Of a DNA stretch of 26,809 nt, positions 15,639-23,833 are shown piece by piece. The notes beneath the pieces were generated by a model. It made no database searches. It had not been told where the DNA came from and worked only from the letters and a program-made list of their open reading frames with translations. The first letter of the stretch is position 1. Each line of letters starts with the position of its first letter. Location: positions 1-26,809 of the forward strand of contig USDT01000037.1 in assembly GCA_900553465.1 (NCBI GenBank), written 5' to 3'. A program made the position numbers and the translations under genes. The stretch comes from an uncultured Prevotella sp. (lineage in GTDB: Bacteria; Bacteroidota; Bacteroidia; Bacteroidales; Bacteroidaceae).

Positions 15639-16324
15639 CCGACAAACTGAACATCAACCAGTGGGCTGAGGATGACCGTCCGCGCGAGAAGTTCATGCGC
15701 AACGGTGCAAAAAGCCTGTCAAACGCCGAGCTGCTGGCCATCCTCATAGGCTCAGGCTCGACCGACGAGAGCGCCGTGGAACTGATGAAACGCATACTCG
15801 GCGACTGTAACAACAACCTGAACACCTTAGGCAAGAAAACCATCCACGAACTGACACAATACAAAGGCATGGGCCCGGCAAAGGCCGTCACGGTGCTGGC
15901 AGCATGTGAACTGGGCAAGCGACGGCAGGCTGAAGGCGTCGAACCGCGCCCGCGTCTCGACTCGGCAGACGCCATCTACTCGCACATGCACACCAAAATG
16001 CAGGACCTCGACGTGGAAGAAGCGTGGGTGCTGCTTATGAACCAGAACTTCAGACTGATAAAGGAGGAATGCATATCGCACGGAGGCATCAGCGAGACTG
16101 CCGTTGACATACGCATCATAATACGCGAGGCAATACTGCACAACGCCACCGTCATTGCCCTGTGCCACAACCATCCGAGCAACAACACAACGCCCAGTGC
16201 CGACGACGACCGGCTGACGCAAAGACTGAAGAAGGCTTGCGAGACAATGAGAATACACATGGCCGACCACATAATCGTCACCGACGGACGGTATTACAGC
16301 TATTGCGAAGAGGGCCGGCTGTGA
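15635..16324 (+). CDS. radC: RadC family protein (JAB/MPN domain)
   Basis: A 229-residue RadC homologue. An N-terminal helix-hairpin-helix-like region includes YKGMGPAKA (76-84). The C-terminal MPN/JAB domain carries HNHPSNNTTPSADD (178-191), the JAMM metal-binding signature H-x-H-x(10)-D (H178, H180, D191), with an upstream acidic residue near 144-145. RadC was once thought to be a DNA repair protein; its actual function is unsettled, although JAB domains are usually zinc proteases. Length is normal (E. coli RadC 222). It starts inside the end of the glycosyltransferase gene, implying cotranslation rather than a shared pathway. Confidence 0.93.
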   Translation: MTDKLNINQWAEDDRPREKFMRNGAKSLSNAELLAILIGSGSTDESAVELMKRILGDCNNNLNTLGKKTIHELTQYKGMGPAKAVTVLAACELGKRRQAEGVEPRPRLDSADAIYSHMHTKMQDLDVEEAWVLLMNQNFRLIKEECISHGGISETAVDIRIIIREAILHNATVIALCHNHPSNNTTPSADDDRLTQRLKKACETMRIHMADHIIVTDGRYYSYCEEGRL

Positions 16325-16367
16325 TAGCAAAAAGCTGATTTTTATTGTGTGACTATCATTTTTTTCC

Positions 16368-16508
16368 TATCTTTGCATAAGATAATCTGCACTCGGGAAA
16401 TCGGAAGCGGGCATTCTTTCCGCCCGTTTGCATAATCTTTGCATAAGATATAGCCGCACTCGGGAAACTGAAAGCACAACATGCATAGGCCCGTCAGCAA
16501 TATCTTTG
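16368..16508 (+). promoter_or_regulatory. Duplicated promoter-like elements upstream of the DUF59 gene
   Basis: Two ~40-base direct repeats 65 bases apart. Both read TCTTTGCATAAGATA, a few bases, then GCACTCGGGAAA. The first has a full -7 box TATCTTTG (16368-16375); the second has AATCTTTG (16434-16441). A third -7 box, TATCTTTG at 16501-16508, is 22 bases before the ATG. None has a perfect TTTG at the -33 distance. Between the two repeats, CGGGC and GCCCG could form a small stem. This is likely the control region of the DUF59 gene. Confidence 0.6.
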
Positions 16509-16529
16509 CCTTAAATAAAAACATCGCAC

Positions 16530-16850
16530 ATGACACAGGAAGAAAAAACAAAAATAGAAGAACGCGTCGTTGACATTCTGAAAACTGTCTACGACCCGGA
16601 GATTCCGGTAAACATATACGATCTCGGACTCATCTACAGCATCGACGTGAAACCGACTTACGATGTGGTGATAGACATGACGTTCACCGCACCTACATGT
16701 CCGGCCGCAGACTTCATAATCGAAGACGTTAGGCAGAAGGTGGAAACGCTTGACCAGGTGAAGTCAGCAACGGTCAATCTGGTATTCGAACCGGAGTGGG
16801 ACAAGAGCATGATGACCGAGGAAGCGAGAATAGAGCTGGGCTTCGAGTGA
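16530..16850 (+). CDS. DUF59 / MIP18-family iron-sulfur assembly protein
   Basis: A 106-residue protein made of a single DUF59 (MIP18/SufT-like) domain. Signatures are VYDPEIPVNIYDLGLIY (20-36) and TFTAPTCPAADF (51-62), with the conserved cysteine at C57. In bacteria such proteins help deliver or mature Fe-S clusters; stand-alone copies often lie in suf operons. No suf genes adjoin it here, so its role is inferred from family only. The C-terminus ends in an acidic segment (RIELGFE). It is the nearest gene to the duplicated promoter region at 16368-16508. The LpxH-like gene follows after 110 bases. Confidence 0.88.
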   Translation: MTQEEKTKIEERVVDILKTVYDPEIPVNIYDLGLIYSIDVKPTYDVVIDMTFTAPTCPAADFIIEDVRQKVETLDQVKSATVNLVFEPEWDKSMMTEEARIELGFE

Positions 16851-16960
16851 ACCTACTGAGAGCAGGACACGCACATGCTGCGGTCTGACATTCTCAATAC
16901 CGTCCACCGGCACGCCCATGCCAACAACACATAAGAAACACCCTTACGCCACCTTTCAAT

Positions 16961-17731
16961 ATGAACAAGAAAAACGTTTACTTCCTTTCCGACGCACACC
17001 TCGGCTCGCTGGCGATAGAGCACGGACGCACACAGGAGCGGCGGCTCGTAAGATTTCTCGACAGCATAAAGCATAAGGCTGCCGCAATTTACCTGCTCGG
17101 CGACATGTTCGACTTCTGGAACGAATACAAATATGTTGTCCCGAAGGGCTATACCCGCTTTCTCGGCAAGCTGTCGGAGCTCACGGACATGGGCGTGGAG
17201 GTACATTTCTTCACCGGCAACCACGACATATGGACATACGGCTATCTGGAAAAGGAATGCGGACTTACGGTGCACACGCAGCCTGTGACGACGGAGATAT
17301 ACGACAAAGTGTTCTATCTGGCGCACGGCGACGGACTCGGCGACCCTGACAAGAAGTTCAAACTGCTACGCAGGATATTCCACAACCGCACGTGCCAGTG
17401 GCTGTTCAACACCATACACCCGCGCTGGAGCATGGCAATCGGCCTCAACTGGGCAAAGCACAGCCGTCTGAAACGTGCCGACGGAAAGGAACCTCCGTAC
17501 ATGGGCGAAGACAAGGAGTGTCTCGTACAGTTTGCCAAGGAATATATGAAAAGTCATCCGCAGATAGACTATTTCATCTTCGGACACCGACACATAGAGC
17601 TCGACCTCATTCTCTCGCGCAAGTCGCGGCTTATGATAATAGGCGACTGGATAACGCAGTTCACCTACGCCGTGTTCGACGGCGAGCACATGTTCCTCGA
17701 GGAATACGTCGAGGGCGAAAGCAGACCATAA
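16961..17731 (+). CDS. lpxH: UDP-2,3-diacylglucosamine diphosphatase (LpxH-like)
   Basis: A 256-residue calcineurin-like metallophosphoesterase. SDAHLG (10-15), GDMFDFWNE (47-55), GNHD (86-89), AHGDG (121-125) and GHRH (208-211) supply the dinuclear metal ligands in the order typical of LpxH. LpxH removes UMP from UDP-2,3-diacylglucosamine to give lipid X, the fourth step of lipid A synthesis, at the cytoplasmic face of the inner membrane. FDFW after the second metal motif favours LpxH/LpxG-type over general phosphoesterases. No other lpx gene is in the window. The SGNH hydrolase gene follows 21 bases later and may share its transcript. Confidence 0.85.
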   Translation: MNKKNVYFLSDAHLGSLAIEHGRTQERRLVRFLDSIKHKAAAIYLLGDMFDFWNEYKYVVPKGYTRFLGKLSELTDMGVEVHFFTGNHDIWTYGYLEKECGLTVHTQPVTTEIYDKVFYLAHGDGLGDPDKKFKLLRRIFHNRTCQWLFNTIHPRWSMAIGLNWAKHSRLKRADGKEPPYMGEDKECLVQFAKEYMKSHPQIDYFIFGHRHIELDLILSRKSRLMIIGDWITQFTYAVFDGEHMFLEEYVEGESRP

Positions 17732-17752
17732 CCAAACCAAATAACATCTATT

Positions 17753-18451
17753 ATGATTTCATTAAAGACAATCGTACTTGCAGCGGCATGTTCACTGCTG
17801 ACATGCAATGTCGCTCTGGCCCAGAACCACAACGACTTTGCCAACTACCAACGCTACGCCAGCGAAAACGCAAAACTCGGAAAGCCTGCCAAAGGCGAGA
17901 AAAGAGTGGTTTTCATGGGCAATTCAATCACTGAAGGATGGGTGAACACACACCCTGAGTTCTTCAAGAAACACGGTTACATAGGACGCGGAATAAGCGG
18001 ACAGACATCGTATCAGTTCCTGATGCGTTTCCGTGAAGACGTGATCAACCTGGAGCCGAAGGTTCTCGTGCTGAACTACGGCACCAACGACATAGCCGAA
18101 AACACAGGTCCTTACAACGAGGACATAACCTACGGCAACATACTTACAATGGTGGAGCTCGCACGTGCACACAAGATTAAGGTGATACTCACATCCACTC
18201 TGCCGGCAAGAAACTTCGGATGGCGTCCGTCTGTCACCGATGCCATGGAGAAGATACGCAGCCTCAACGCACGCGTAAAGGCTTATGCCGAGGAGAACGG
18301 CATACAGTATGTTGACTACTTCACAGCACTGCTGGCCCCGGACAAAGGCGGAATGGACACGAAATACACGCCGGAGACAGTGCACCCCAACGGTGCCGGA
18401 TACGACGTGATGGAAGCATTGATTGTCCCGGCAATAGAGAAAGCGCTGTAA
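17753..18451 (+). CDS. Secreted SGNH/GDSL-family hydrolase
   Basis: A 232-residue exported hydrolase. Residues 1-23 form a signal peptide ending ALAQ. The mature part has the four SGNH blocks: MGNSITEGW (55-63, S58 nucleophile), RGISGQ (79-84, Gly of the oxyanion hole), NYGTNDI (108-114, Asn) and VHPNGAGY (210-217, H211). The acid usually found three residues before the His is Glu (E208) instead of Asp. Such proteins are often acetyl or acyl esterases acting on glycans or lipids; the substrate is not evident. It ends at a hairpin terminator (18474-18507) and lies 21 bases after the LpxH-like gene. Confidence 0.88.
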   Translation: MISLKTIVLAAACSLLTCNVALAQNHNDFANYQRYASENAKLGKPAKGEKRVVFMGNSITEGWVNTHPEFFKKHGYIGRGISGQTSYQFLMRFREDVINLEPKVLVLNYGTNDIAENTGPYNEDITYGNILTMVELARAHKIKVILTSTLPARNFGWRPSVTDAMEKIRSLNARVKAYAEENGIQYVDYFTALLAPDKGGMDTKYTPETVHPNGAGYDVMEALIVPAIEKAL

Positions 18452-18473
18452 CAAAAGGCTACACGATATAAAG

Positions 18474-18515
18474 AAAGGCATGTCACCGTTATGGATGACA
18501 TGCCTTTTATGCTTT
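18474..18515 (+). terminator. Intrinsic terminator after the SGNH hydrolase gene
   Basis: AAAGGCATGTCA (18474-18485) pairs perfectly with TGACATGCCTTT (18496-18507), followed by TATGCTTTT. Confidence 0.8.
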
Positions 18516-18969
18516 TATGATAGTCATTCCGTATTTCCGTTCCACATCTATCGGCTGACAGAAAGCGGATACAGACCGGACAACAATGCATGTTTATCCG
18601 TGAGGCGGAACGAGCCCGACAAAACATTACGGTTGCCTTTATCAGCCGGTTTTATAAGAAGCGCTCATTGACATTGGCTTTCACCTGTCGTGAAATGGGC
18701 TTTTCCTGGTTACGAAACAGGCCGTTTCATGGTCTGATATGGGCCGTTTCAGAGCACGAAACAGGCTCTATCATGGGTCAATAAAGGCTCTTTCAGAACG
18801 CGATAAAGACCTTTCCGCAACACGATTTGCAATTAAGTATGTTTCAGAAACCTATCAGGCCTATATCGGAACAGCCTTAAACCAACGATGACATTGCGCC
18901 GATATACCACTGACGAATGTAAAGACAAGACCAGCCGGGAGCATCAACAGGCACAAGATTGCGCTTACA
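18516..18969. other. Gene-free region between convergent genes
   Basis: No credible coding frame. Its one organised feature is the 22-bp array at 18669-18822. Downstream of the array the period fades through CAATTAAG and AGGCCTATATCGG-like sequence. The A/T-rich core, lead block and hairpin of the R elements are absent. Confidence 0.6.
18669..18822. repeat. Isolated 22-bp-period array (seven units)
   Basis: Units start at 18669, 18691, 18713, 18735, 18757, 18779 and 18801 with no indels. All have a pyrimidine at 1, A at 3 and 5 and C at 10. Well-formed units have 5-base inverted half-sites around five bases, for example GAAAC and GTTTC at 18714-18728. Unit type matches the arrays in R2, R3 and R4, but the rest of the element is missing, so this is either a remnant or an independent array. 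Confidence 0.8.
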
Positions 18970-21090
18970 TCACTTCATAATTGCAGAAGCCGCTCCATAT
19001 TGTTCTCCTACTTCATTACCGCGTTTCACTTTCTTGCCATATCCCAAAGTATATGTTACCGAGATATTGAGGCGCTGATGGAAGTTATTACCATTGACAT
19101 ACTGCGTTTCGGAATATAAAGGTGTCGATAGGATATTGGTGGAACACAGCCAGTCTTTGCGGAACAAGTTCATCGCACTCACACGGATATTCCAACCGGA
19201 ACGGCTCCATCCGACAAGCATCTGATAGAAATTACGGTCTTTGTATATCACTCCGCGGTTGCCCTGAACGGTGAGACTGCGTGTCTGATAAGATGCCTGG
19301 AAATAAAAGTTACCAAGATAATAGGTGGCAGAAGCATTGCAATAGAACGGGGAACGCTTGATGTCGAAAAGTCCGGACACGCGATATAATGAAACAGAGG
19401 GCGACGCTGCCAGCTGCAGATTGCCGTTAAGCAACTTATAATTGAATGACATTCCTATCTGTGTACGGTTATAGTCGCAGTCTGTCTCAAAGGTTCTGAG
19501 CAGAGCCTTGCCGTCATTGTATGGATTAAAAACAGGCACATACAGATTAAACTCGCCGAAATACTGCACGAAAGCAGAAGCAGAGAATGCGTTTACGGGC
19601 ATCCAGTTATACGACAGATTGAATGTTATCTGCCGTGACAATCCGAGGTTCGGATTTCCGGTATAATACATAAGCTCATTCTGCTGAAGCACATTAGGCG
19701 TCTTTTCGCTTGCTCCCGGATAGTTGGCTCCGAAATGGAAATAAGTGCGGAAAGAATGTTTCTTTGACGGAGAGAAGCCCGCTGACAAATTGATCAGCGG
19801 ATAGAACTCCTCCACCGACAGATCGTTAATCTTGTTCTTTTCCCACTGCAAAGCCGCGTCTGCATTGATATTCCACATCTTATCAGAGAAATTATAACCT
19901 AAGGCAGCACCTGCGTATGTATCGGAAAAATCATTGTCGTATGGCGATGTGCCAGAATAGCTCACATCGTTGGATGTAGAACCGTACCATGCACGTAAGA
20001 AAACGTTCTGCCGGTCGGTAATCTTCTTGAACAGCGTGGCGCTTCCCCTTAACTGCAAGACGTCCTCCCTGGAACTATTCAATATACCGGAAGCATCCTG
20101 TAAGGATGTTTGGTAAATATAAGAATAGTTGGTATGACCATAGTTTATTCCCGGAGCGATACTTAAACGGAAACTTTTCGGCAAAATGAAATAGTAGTTC
20201 CCTGACCATATCAGATAACGGCTTGTGTATGGTTCACTTTTACTGTAAGAATAATTATTGCCGTCTTCTGTCGAAAAAGAAAGCGTACCTCTCGTGTAGG
20301 CCATCGGATTCTGCTCGAAATTAAAGCCTAAGGTATTGGACATCTGAATTTTGTCAGAATCGTAGATTGCCCTGAATGTCACGGGATATTGGTTCGACTT
20401 GAAACGCGATTCATCGAGAAACTCGTTCCGTATGGTCTGATATTGCTGTCCGTCATCACCAGATAGTGTGTAAGAACCGGTTGTTGATGTGCCGAGATGA
20501 CTGATGTCATGGTTCGATGCACCGGCATATAAATCATACGTCATGTGCTTATAAACGAACTTGGAATAAACAGACGCCCTACTCGACAGCTTTCCGATAA
20601 GGAAGTTTTCATTCACCGTGGCCTTAGTATAGCCTCCGTATTCATATTTCTGAACAACGAAATTAACCACATGTTCGCTTCCATGAAAACGTGGATCTAC
20701 GGGAAAATCAAGATACTCCACCTTGCGTACATCAGCCGTCAACAGGCCTTCCATCTCTTCTTCAGTGGCGGGAATGGAGTTTATGTATATCGTAACCTTT
20801 TGTCCGCTTGGCGTTGTTACCTCACCGTTCATGAGGTCTACGTTTATCTGAGGAATGGCAAGCTGGCGCAGAAGGTCGGTTGCATTCTGCGCGGAAGCCT
20901 TTTGTTTAGACGTAGGTATGTATGTCGATGCAGACGCGTTGGTACGTTGCATCTGCGCATTCACGACAACTTCATCAATCTTTCTTACAGGAATGCTGTC
21001 TTCACTCTGACTTTTCACATTCACAGGAAATGCAAATGATGCGAATAAAACCGGAATCACAGCAGACAAAAAAGATTTACGATTTCCCAT
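18970..21090 (-). CDS. TonB-dependent-receptor-type outer membrane beta-barrel protein
   Basis: A 706-residue outer membrane protein. Residues 1-27 are a signal peptide (MGNRKSFLSAVIPVLF... to NVKSQ). RKIDEVVVNAQ (36-46) resembles a TonB box at the start of a short plug (~40-150), and the remainder is an aromatic-rich beta-barrel of the OMP_b-brl_3 type. There is no N-terminal carboxypeptidase-like domain and no adjacent SusD-like lipoprotein, so it is not a standard SusC/SusD glycan pair. It may import a small nutrient, peptide or metal complex, or be a structural barrel. An earlier in-frame ATG (21126) adds 12 residues before the signal peptide and is less likely. The C-terminus (YGAASAIMK) does not end in the aromatic residue common to barrels. 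Confidence 0.82.
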   Translation of the reverse strand: MGNRKSFLSAVIPVLFASFAFPVNVKSQSEDSIPVRKIDEVVVNAQMQRTNASASTYIPTSKQKASAQNATDLLRQLAIPQINVDLMNGEVTTPSGQKVTIYINSIPATEEEMEGLLTADVRKVEYLDFPVDPRFHGSEHVVNFVVQKYEYGGYTKATVNENFLIGKLSSRASVYSKFVYKHMTYDLYAGASNHDISHLGTSTTGSYTLSGDDGQQYQTIRNEFLDESRFKSNQYPVTFRAIYDSDKIQMSNTLGFNFEQNPMAYTRGTLSFSTEDGNNYSYSKSEPYTSRYLIWSGNYYFILPKSFRLSIAPGINYGHTNYSYIYQTSLQDASGILNSSREDVLQLRGSATLFKKITDRQNVFLRAWYGSTSNDVSYSGTSPYDNDFSDTYAGAALGYNFSDKMWNINADAALQWEKNKINDLSVEEFYPLINLSAGFSPSKKHSFRTYFHFGANYPGASEKTPNVLQQNELMYYTGNPNLGLSRQITFNLSYNWMPVNAFSASAFVQYFGEFNLYVPVFNPYNDGKALLRTFETDCDYNRTQIGMSFNYKLLNGNLQLAASPSVSLYRVSGLFDIKRSPFYCNASATYYLGNFYFQASYQTRSLTVQGNRGVIYKDRNFYQMLVGWSRSGWNIRVSAMNLFRKDWLCSTNILSTPLYSETQYVNGNNFHQRLNISVTYTLGYGKKVKRGNEVGEQYGAASAIMK

Positions 21091-21342
21091 TCTTTTATAT
21101 ATAATTACCGAGTGTTTATCAAACATCAGAACGATGTTATAATCATATTGCAGGATATATAAAGTATCGCAACATTATGTTTAAGGCATAAAGTTATAAC
21201 ATATATCCGTATTTTACAAATTATCTGTGTGAAAATGCAATATTATAAGACAAAACATCCGTCATTAAAAAATGAACATTCCTGTATTCAATAAACCAAA
21301 GAATGCATCACGGACATAACGGAACTTTATTAATAAACAAAA
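21091..21342. other. A/T-rich intergenic region upstream of the outer membrane protein gene
   Basis: Convergence does not apply here: the receptor gene reads leftward away from it and pta-ackA reads toward it. It must hold the receptor's promoter, but no clean TTTG plus TAnnTTTG pair was found. No gene or repeat seen. Confidence 0.4.
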
Positions 21343-21383
21343 GAGACCGGCCATTGAAAAAGTAGATTTCAATGGCCGGTCTC
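21343..21383 (-). terminator. Intrinsic terminator of the pta-ackA operon
   Basis: GAGACCGGCCATTGAAA (21343-21359) is perfectly complementary to TTTCAATGGCCGGTCTC (21367-21383), a 17-bp stem with a 7-base loop. Leftward it is followed by TTTTGTTTATTAATAAAG. It lies about 100 bases after the ackA stop. Confidence 0.85.
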
Positions 21384-21481
21384 CCGTTATATTCCGATTT
21401 ATATCAAATAGTCTGTATTATGAAAAAGACACGTGTGATAATAAATCAAACCGTATCAATAAACAAAATCGCATCACATCG

Positions 21482-22678
21482 TTACTTCTGGAGCAACGCC
21501 ATGGTGTCTTTGGCAATCATGAGTTCCTCGTCGGTAGGTATGACACATACCGTAACCTTTGAATCCGGAGCAGAGATGATGGCCTCTTCGCCACGTGTAT
21601 TGTTGGCTTCCGAGTCGATCTTAATGCCGAGGAACTCGAGTCCCTTGCATGAGTTCTCGCGGATATCTGTCTGGTTCTCGCCCACACCGGCAGTCCATAC
21701 GATGATGTCAACACCACCCATAGCGGCTGCGTATGCACCGATGTATTTCTTGATGCGGTAGGTGTACATTTCGAGTGCAAGGCGTGCACGCTTGTTGCCT
21801 TCGGCAGCTGCGGCCTCAACTTCACGCATATCCGACGATACACCGCTTATACCGAGCACACCGCTTTCCTTGTTCAGGTATTCGGCCATCTCCTGAGGCT
21901 GCAGTCCGAGCTTCTCCATGATGTATGTAACAGCAGATGCATCGATGTCGCCACTGCGGCTTCCCATCATCACACCGGCAAGAGGAGTGAGGCCCATTGA
22001 TGTGTCCACACACTTACCGAACTTAACAGCAGTAACGCTTGCGCCGTTGCCTATGTGACAGGTAATGATGCGCTGTGTGTTGATATCGCGGCCGAGATAC
22101 TCGCAAACGCGCTGTGACACGTAGCGATGACTTGTTCCGTGGAATCCGTAACGGCGCACATGATATTTCTCATAAAGCTCATACGGCACTGCGTAGAGGT
22201 AAGCGTAATCGGGCATTGTGCTGTGGAATGCGTTGTCGAACACGCATACCTGCGGCACTGTAGGCATCAGTTTGTCCACTGCGCGTATGCCTTTGAGGTG
22301 GCCGGCGTTGTGTACCGGTGCCAGATCGCAGAGGCTTTCGATGCCCTGTTCCACGCTTTCGTCCACGATGACACTCTTCTCAAAGAGGTCACCACCCTGC
22401 ACGATGCGGTGGCCTACGGCGTCGATTTCGTCAAGACTCTTTATCGCTCCTATCTCAGGATCGGTGAGCAGACTGAACACAAAGTTCACGCCTTCCTTGT
22501 GATCGGGCATGTCGTGCATTATCTTTTTCTTCTCACCGTTTGGCAGAGTAACCTTCACGAATGCCTCATCGAGTCCTATACGCTCTGCACCACCGGCAGC
22601 CATGACTGAGTGATCGTCCATGTTGTAGAGTTTGTATTTGATGGACGAGCTGCCGCAATTAAGTACTAATATCTTCAT
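21482..22678 (-). CDS. ackA: Acetate kinase
   Basis: A 398-residue acetate kinase of the ASKHA fold, which converts acetyl phosphate and ADP to acetate and ATP. NCGSSSIKYKLY (7-18) is the first phosphate loop, R91 lies in VGHRIVQGG, D148 in VFDNAFH, H180 in RYGFHGTSH and R241 in MGSRSGDID. These correspond to catalytic residues of characterised acetate kinases. PTDEE near the C-terminus carries the Mg-binding Glu. It lies 100 bases after pta on the same strand, with a stem-loop between the two, and ends at a strong terminator. Together they form the acetate-producing, ATP-yielding end of fermentation. Confidence 0.98.
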   Translation of the reverse strand: MKILVLNCGSSSIKYKLYNMDDHSVMAAGGAERIGLDEAFVKVTLPNGEKKKIMHDMPDHKEGVNFVFSLLTDPEIGAIKSLDEIDAVGHRIVQGGDLFEKSVIVDESVEQGIESLCDLAPVHNAGHLKGIRAVDKLMPTVPQVCVFDNAFHSTMPDYAYLYAVPYELYEKYHVRRYGFHGTSHRYVSQRVCEYLGRDINTQRIITCHIGNGASVTAVKFGKCVDTSMGLTPLAGVMMGSRSGDIDASAVTYIMEKLGLQPQEMAEYLNKESGVLGISGVSSDMREVEAAAAEGNKRARLALEMYTYRIKKYIGAYAAAMGGVDIIVWTAGVGENQTDIRENSCKGLEFLGIKIDSEANNTRGEEAIISAPDSKVTVCVIPTDEELMIAKDTMALLQK

Positions 22679-22712
22679 TTTAGCTTTTGTTATCGTTTGA
22701 AAAATAAGTTAT

Positions 22713-22768
22713 GCCGCCTCGGTAAAAAGCATGTCGCATGACGACAGAAGGCATTTCACCGACGCGGC
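22713..22768 (-). other. Intercistronic stem-loop between pta and ackA
   Basis: GCCGCCTCGGT (22713-22723) pairs with ACCGACGCGGC (22758-22768) with one C-C mismatch. No U-run follows it leftward, so it is more likely an mRNA processing or stability element, or a leaky terminator, than a full stop. Confidence 0.55.
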
Positions 22769-22778
22769 AGGTTGATGT

Positions 22779-23786
22779 TTATTTTGCAGCCTGTGCCTGG
22801 CATGCCGTGATGGCCACCATATAATATATATCGTCGATAGAACAGCCGCGGCTGAGATCGTTCACCGGACGTGCAATACCCTGCAGAACCGGACCTATAG
22901 CCACTGCGTTGCCAAGACGCTGCACAAGTTTGTATGAGATGTTGCCCACTTCGAGGTTCGGCACGATGAGCACATTGGCATGACCTGCGATGGTGCTTCC
23001 CGGAGCCTTCTTCTCGCCTACGCTCGGCACGAGAGCAGCATCGGCCTGCAGTTCACCGTCAAGATGCAGTTCCGGATCAAGTTCGTGAGCAAGGCGTGTC
23101 GCCTCAACCACCTTGTCAACATTCTCATGCTTGGCGCTGCCTTTGGTAGAGAAGCTAAGCATTGCTACGCGCGGATCCTTTATTTCTGCGATTGCCTTGG
23201 CTGTCTGAGCAGTACATACAGCTATCTGTGCGAGCTGTTCGGCAGTAGGAACCGGTGTTACAGCCACGTCGCCCATGACGAAGATACCGTCCTCGCCGTA
23301 GCGATGCTCATGCGTGATGATAAGCATTGCTCCGCTGACACATGTCACACCTGGTGCACACTTGATGATCTGCAGAGCCGGACGCAGCGTTTCGCCAGTA
23401 GTGCTGAGCGCTCCGCTCACCTGTCCGTCGGCCTCTTCGAGCTTTATGATCATACAGCCCAGATAGAGAGGATTCTTCACCAGCTTGCGTGCTTCCTCTA
23501 TTGTCATGCCCTTGCTCTTGCGGAGTTCGGCAAGTTTTTCGGCATACATCTCGCTCTTCGGATTGTTCTCAGGATCCACGATGGTGGCTTTCGAGATGTG
23601 AGAGAGGCCCCACTGCTGTGCAAGACCGTTTATTTCCTCAGGATTTCCTATGAGGATAATGTCAGCTATGTCGTCAGCCAGAACGCGGTCGGCGGCTTTA
23701 AGAGTACGCTCCTCTGTTGCTTCGGGGAGCACAATGCGCTGCTTGTTGCTCTTGGCATGCGCAACGATTTTCTGTAATAAATCCAT
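22779..23786 (-). CDS. pta: Phosphate acetyltransferase
   Basis: A 335-residue phosphotransacetylase of the short single-domain type, which exchanges acetyl-CoA and phosphate for acetyl phosphate and CoA. Recognisable segments are RIVLPEATEERTLKAADR (18-35), GALSTTGETLRPALQIIK (~125-142), the SFSTKGSA segment (~207-214) and DGELQADAALVP (~238-249), all conserved in Pta catalytic domains. It lacks the N-terminal regulatory half of E. coli Pta (714 residues). It is the first gene of pta-ackA. The product also links to the threonine module upstream in the window, whose acetyl-CoA could be cashed in here; that link is metabolic, not genetic. Confidence 0.97.
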   Translation of the reverse strand: MDLLQKIVAHAKSNKQRIVLPEATEERTLKAADRVLADDIADIILIGNPEEINGLAQQWGLSHISKATIVDPENNPKSEMYAEKLAELRKSKGMTIEEARKLVKNPLYLGCMIIKLEEADGQVSGALSTTGETLRPALQIIKCAPGVTCVSGAMLIITHEHRYGEDGIFVMGDVAVTPVPTAEQLAQIAVCTAQTAKAIAEIKDPRVAMLSFSTKGSAKHENVDKVVEATRLAHELDPELHLDGELQADAALVPSVGEKKAPGSTIAGHANVLIVPNLEVGNISYKLVQRLGNAVAIGPVLQGIARPVNDLSRGCSIDDIYYMVAITACQAQAAK

Positions 23787-23825
23787 GATTATTTATATAA
23801 TATGTATTTTGTAATTTCCAATTTG

Positions 23826-23833
23826 CAAAATTA
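23826..23833 (-). promoter_or_regulatory. Candidate -7 box of the pta-ackA operon
   Basis: Read leftward TAATTTTG, identical to the -7 box of rpmH, about 40 bases before the pta ATG. No TTTG is found at the expected -33 distance. Confidence 0.45.

Noticed and set aside
18669..18822. CRISPR array
   Set aside because: There is no constant repeat with variable spacers; units are 22 bp, degenerate throughout and directly abutting, and no cas genes are present.
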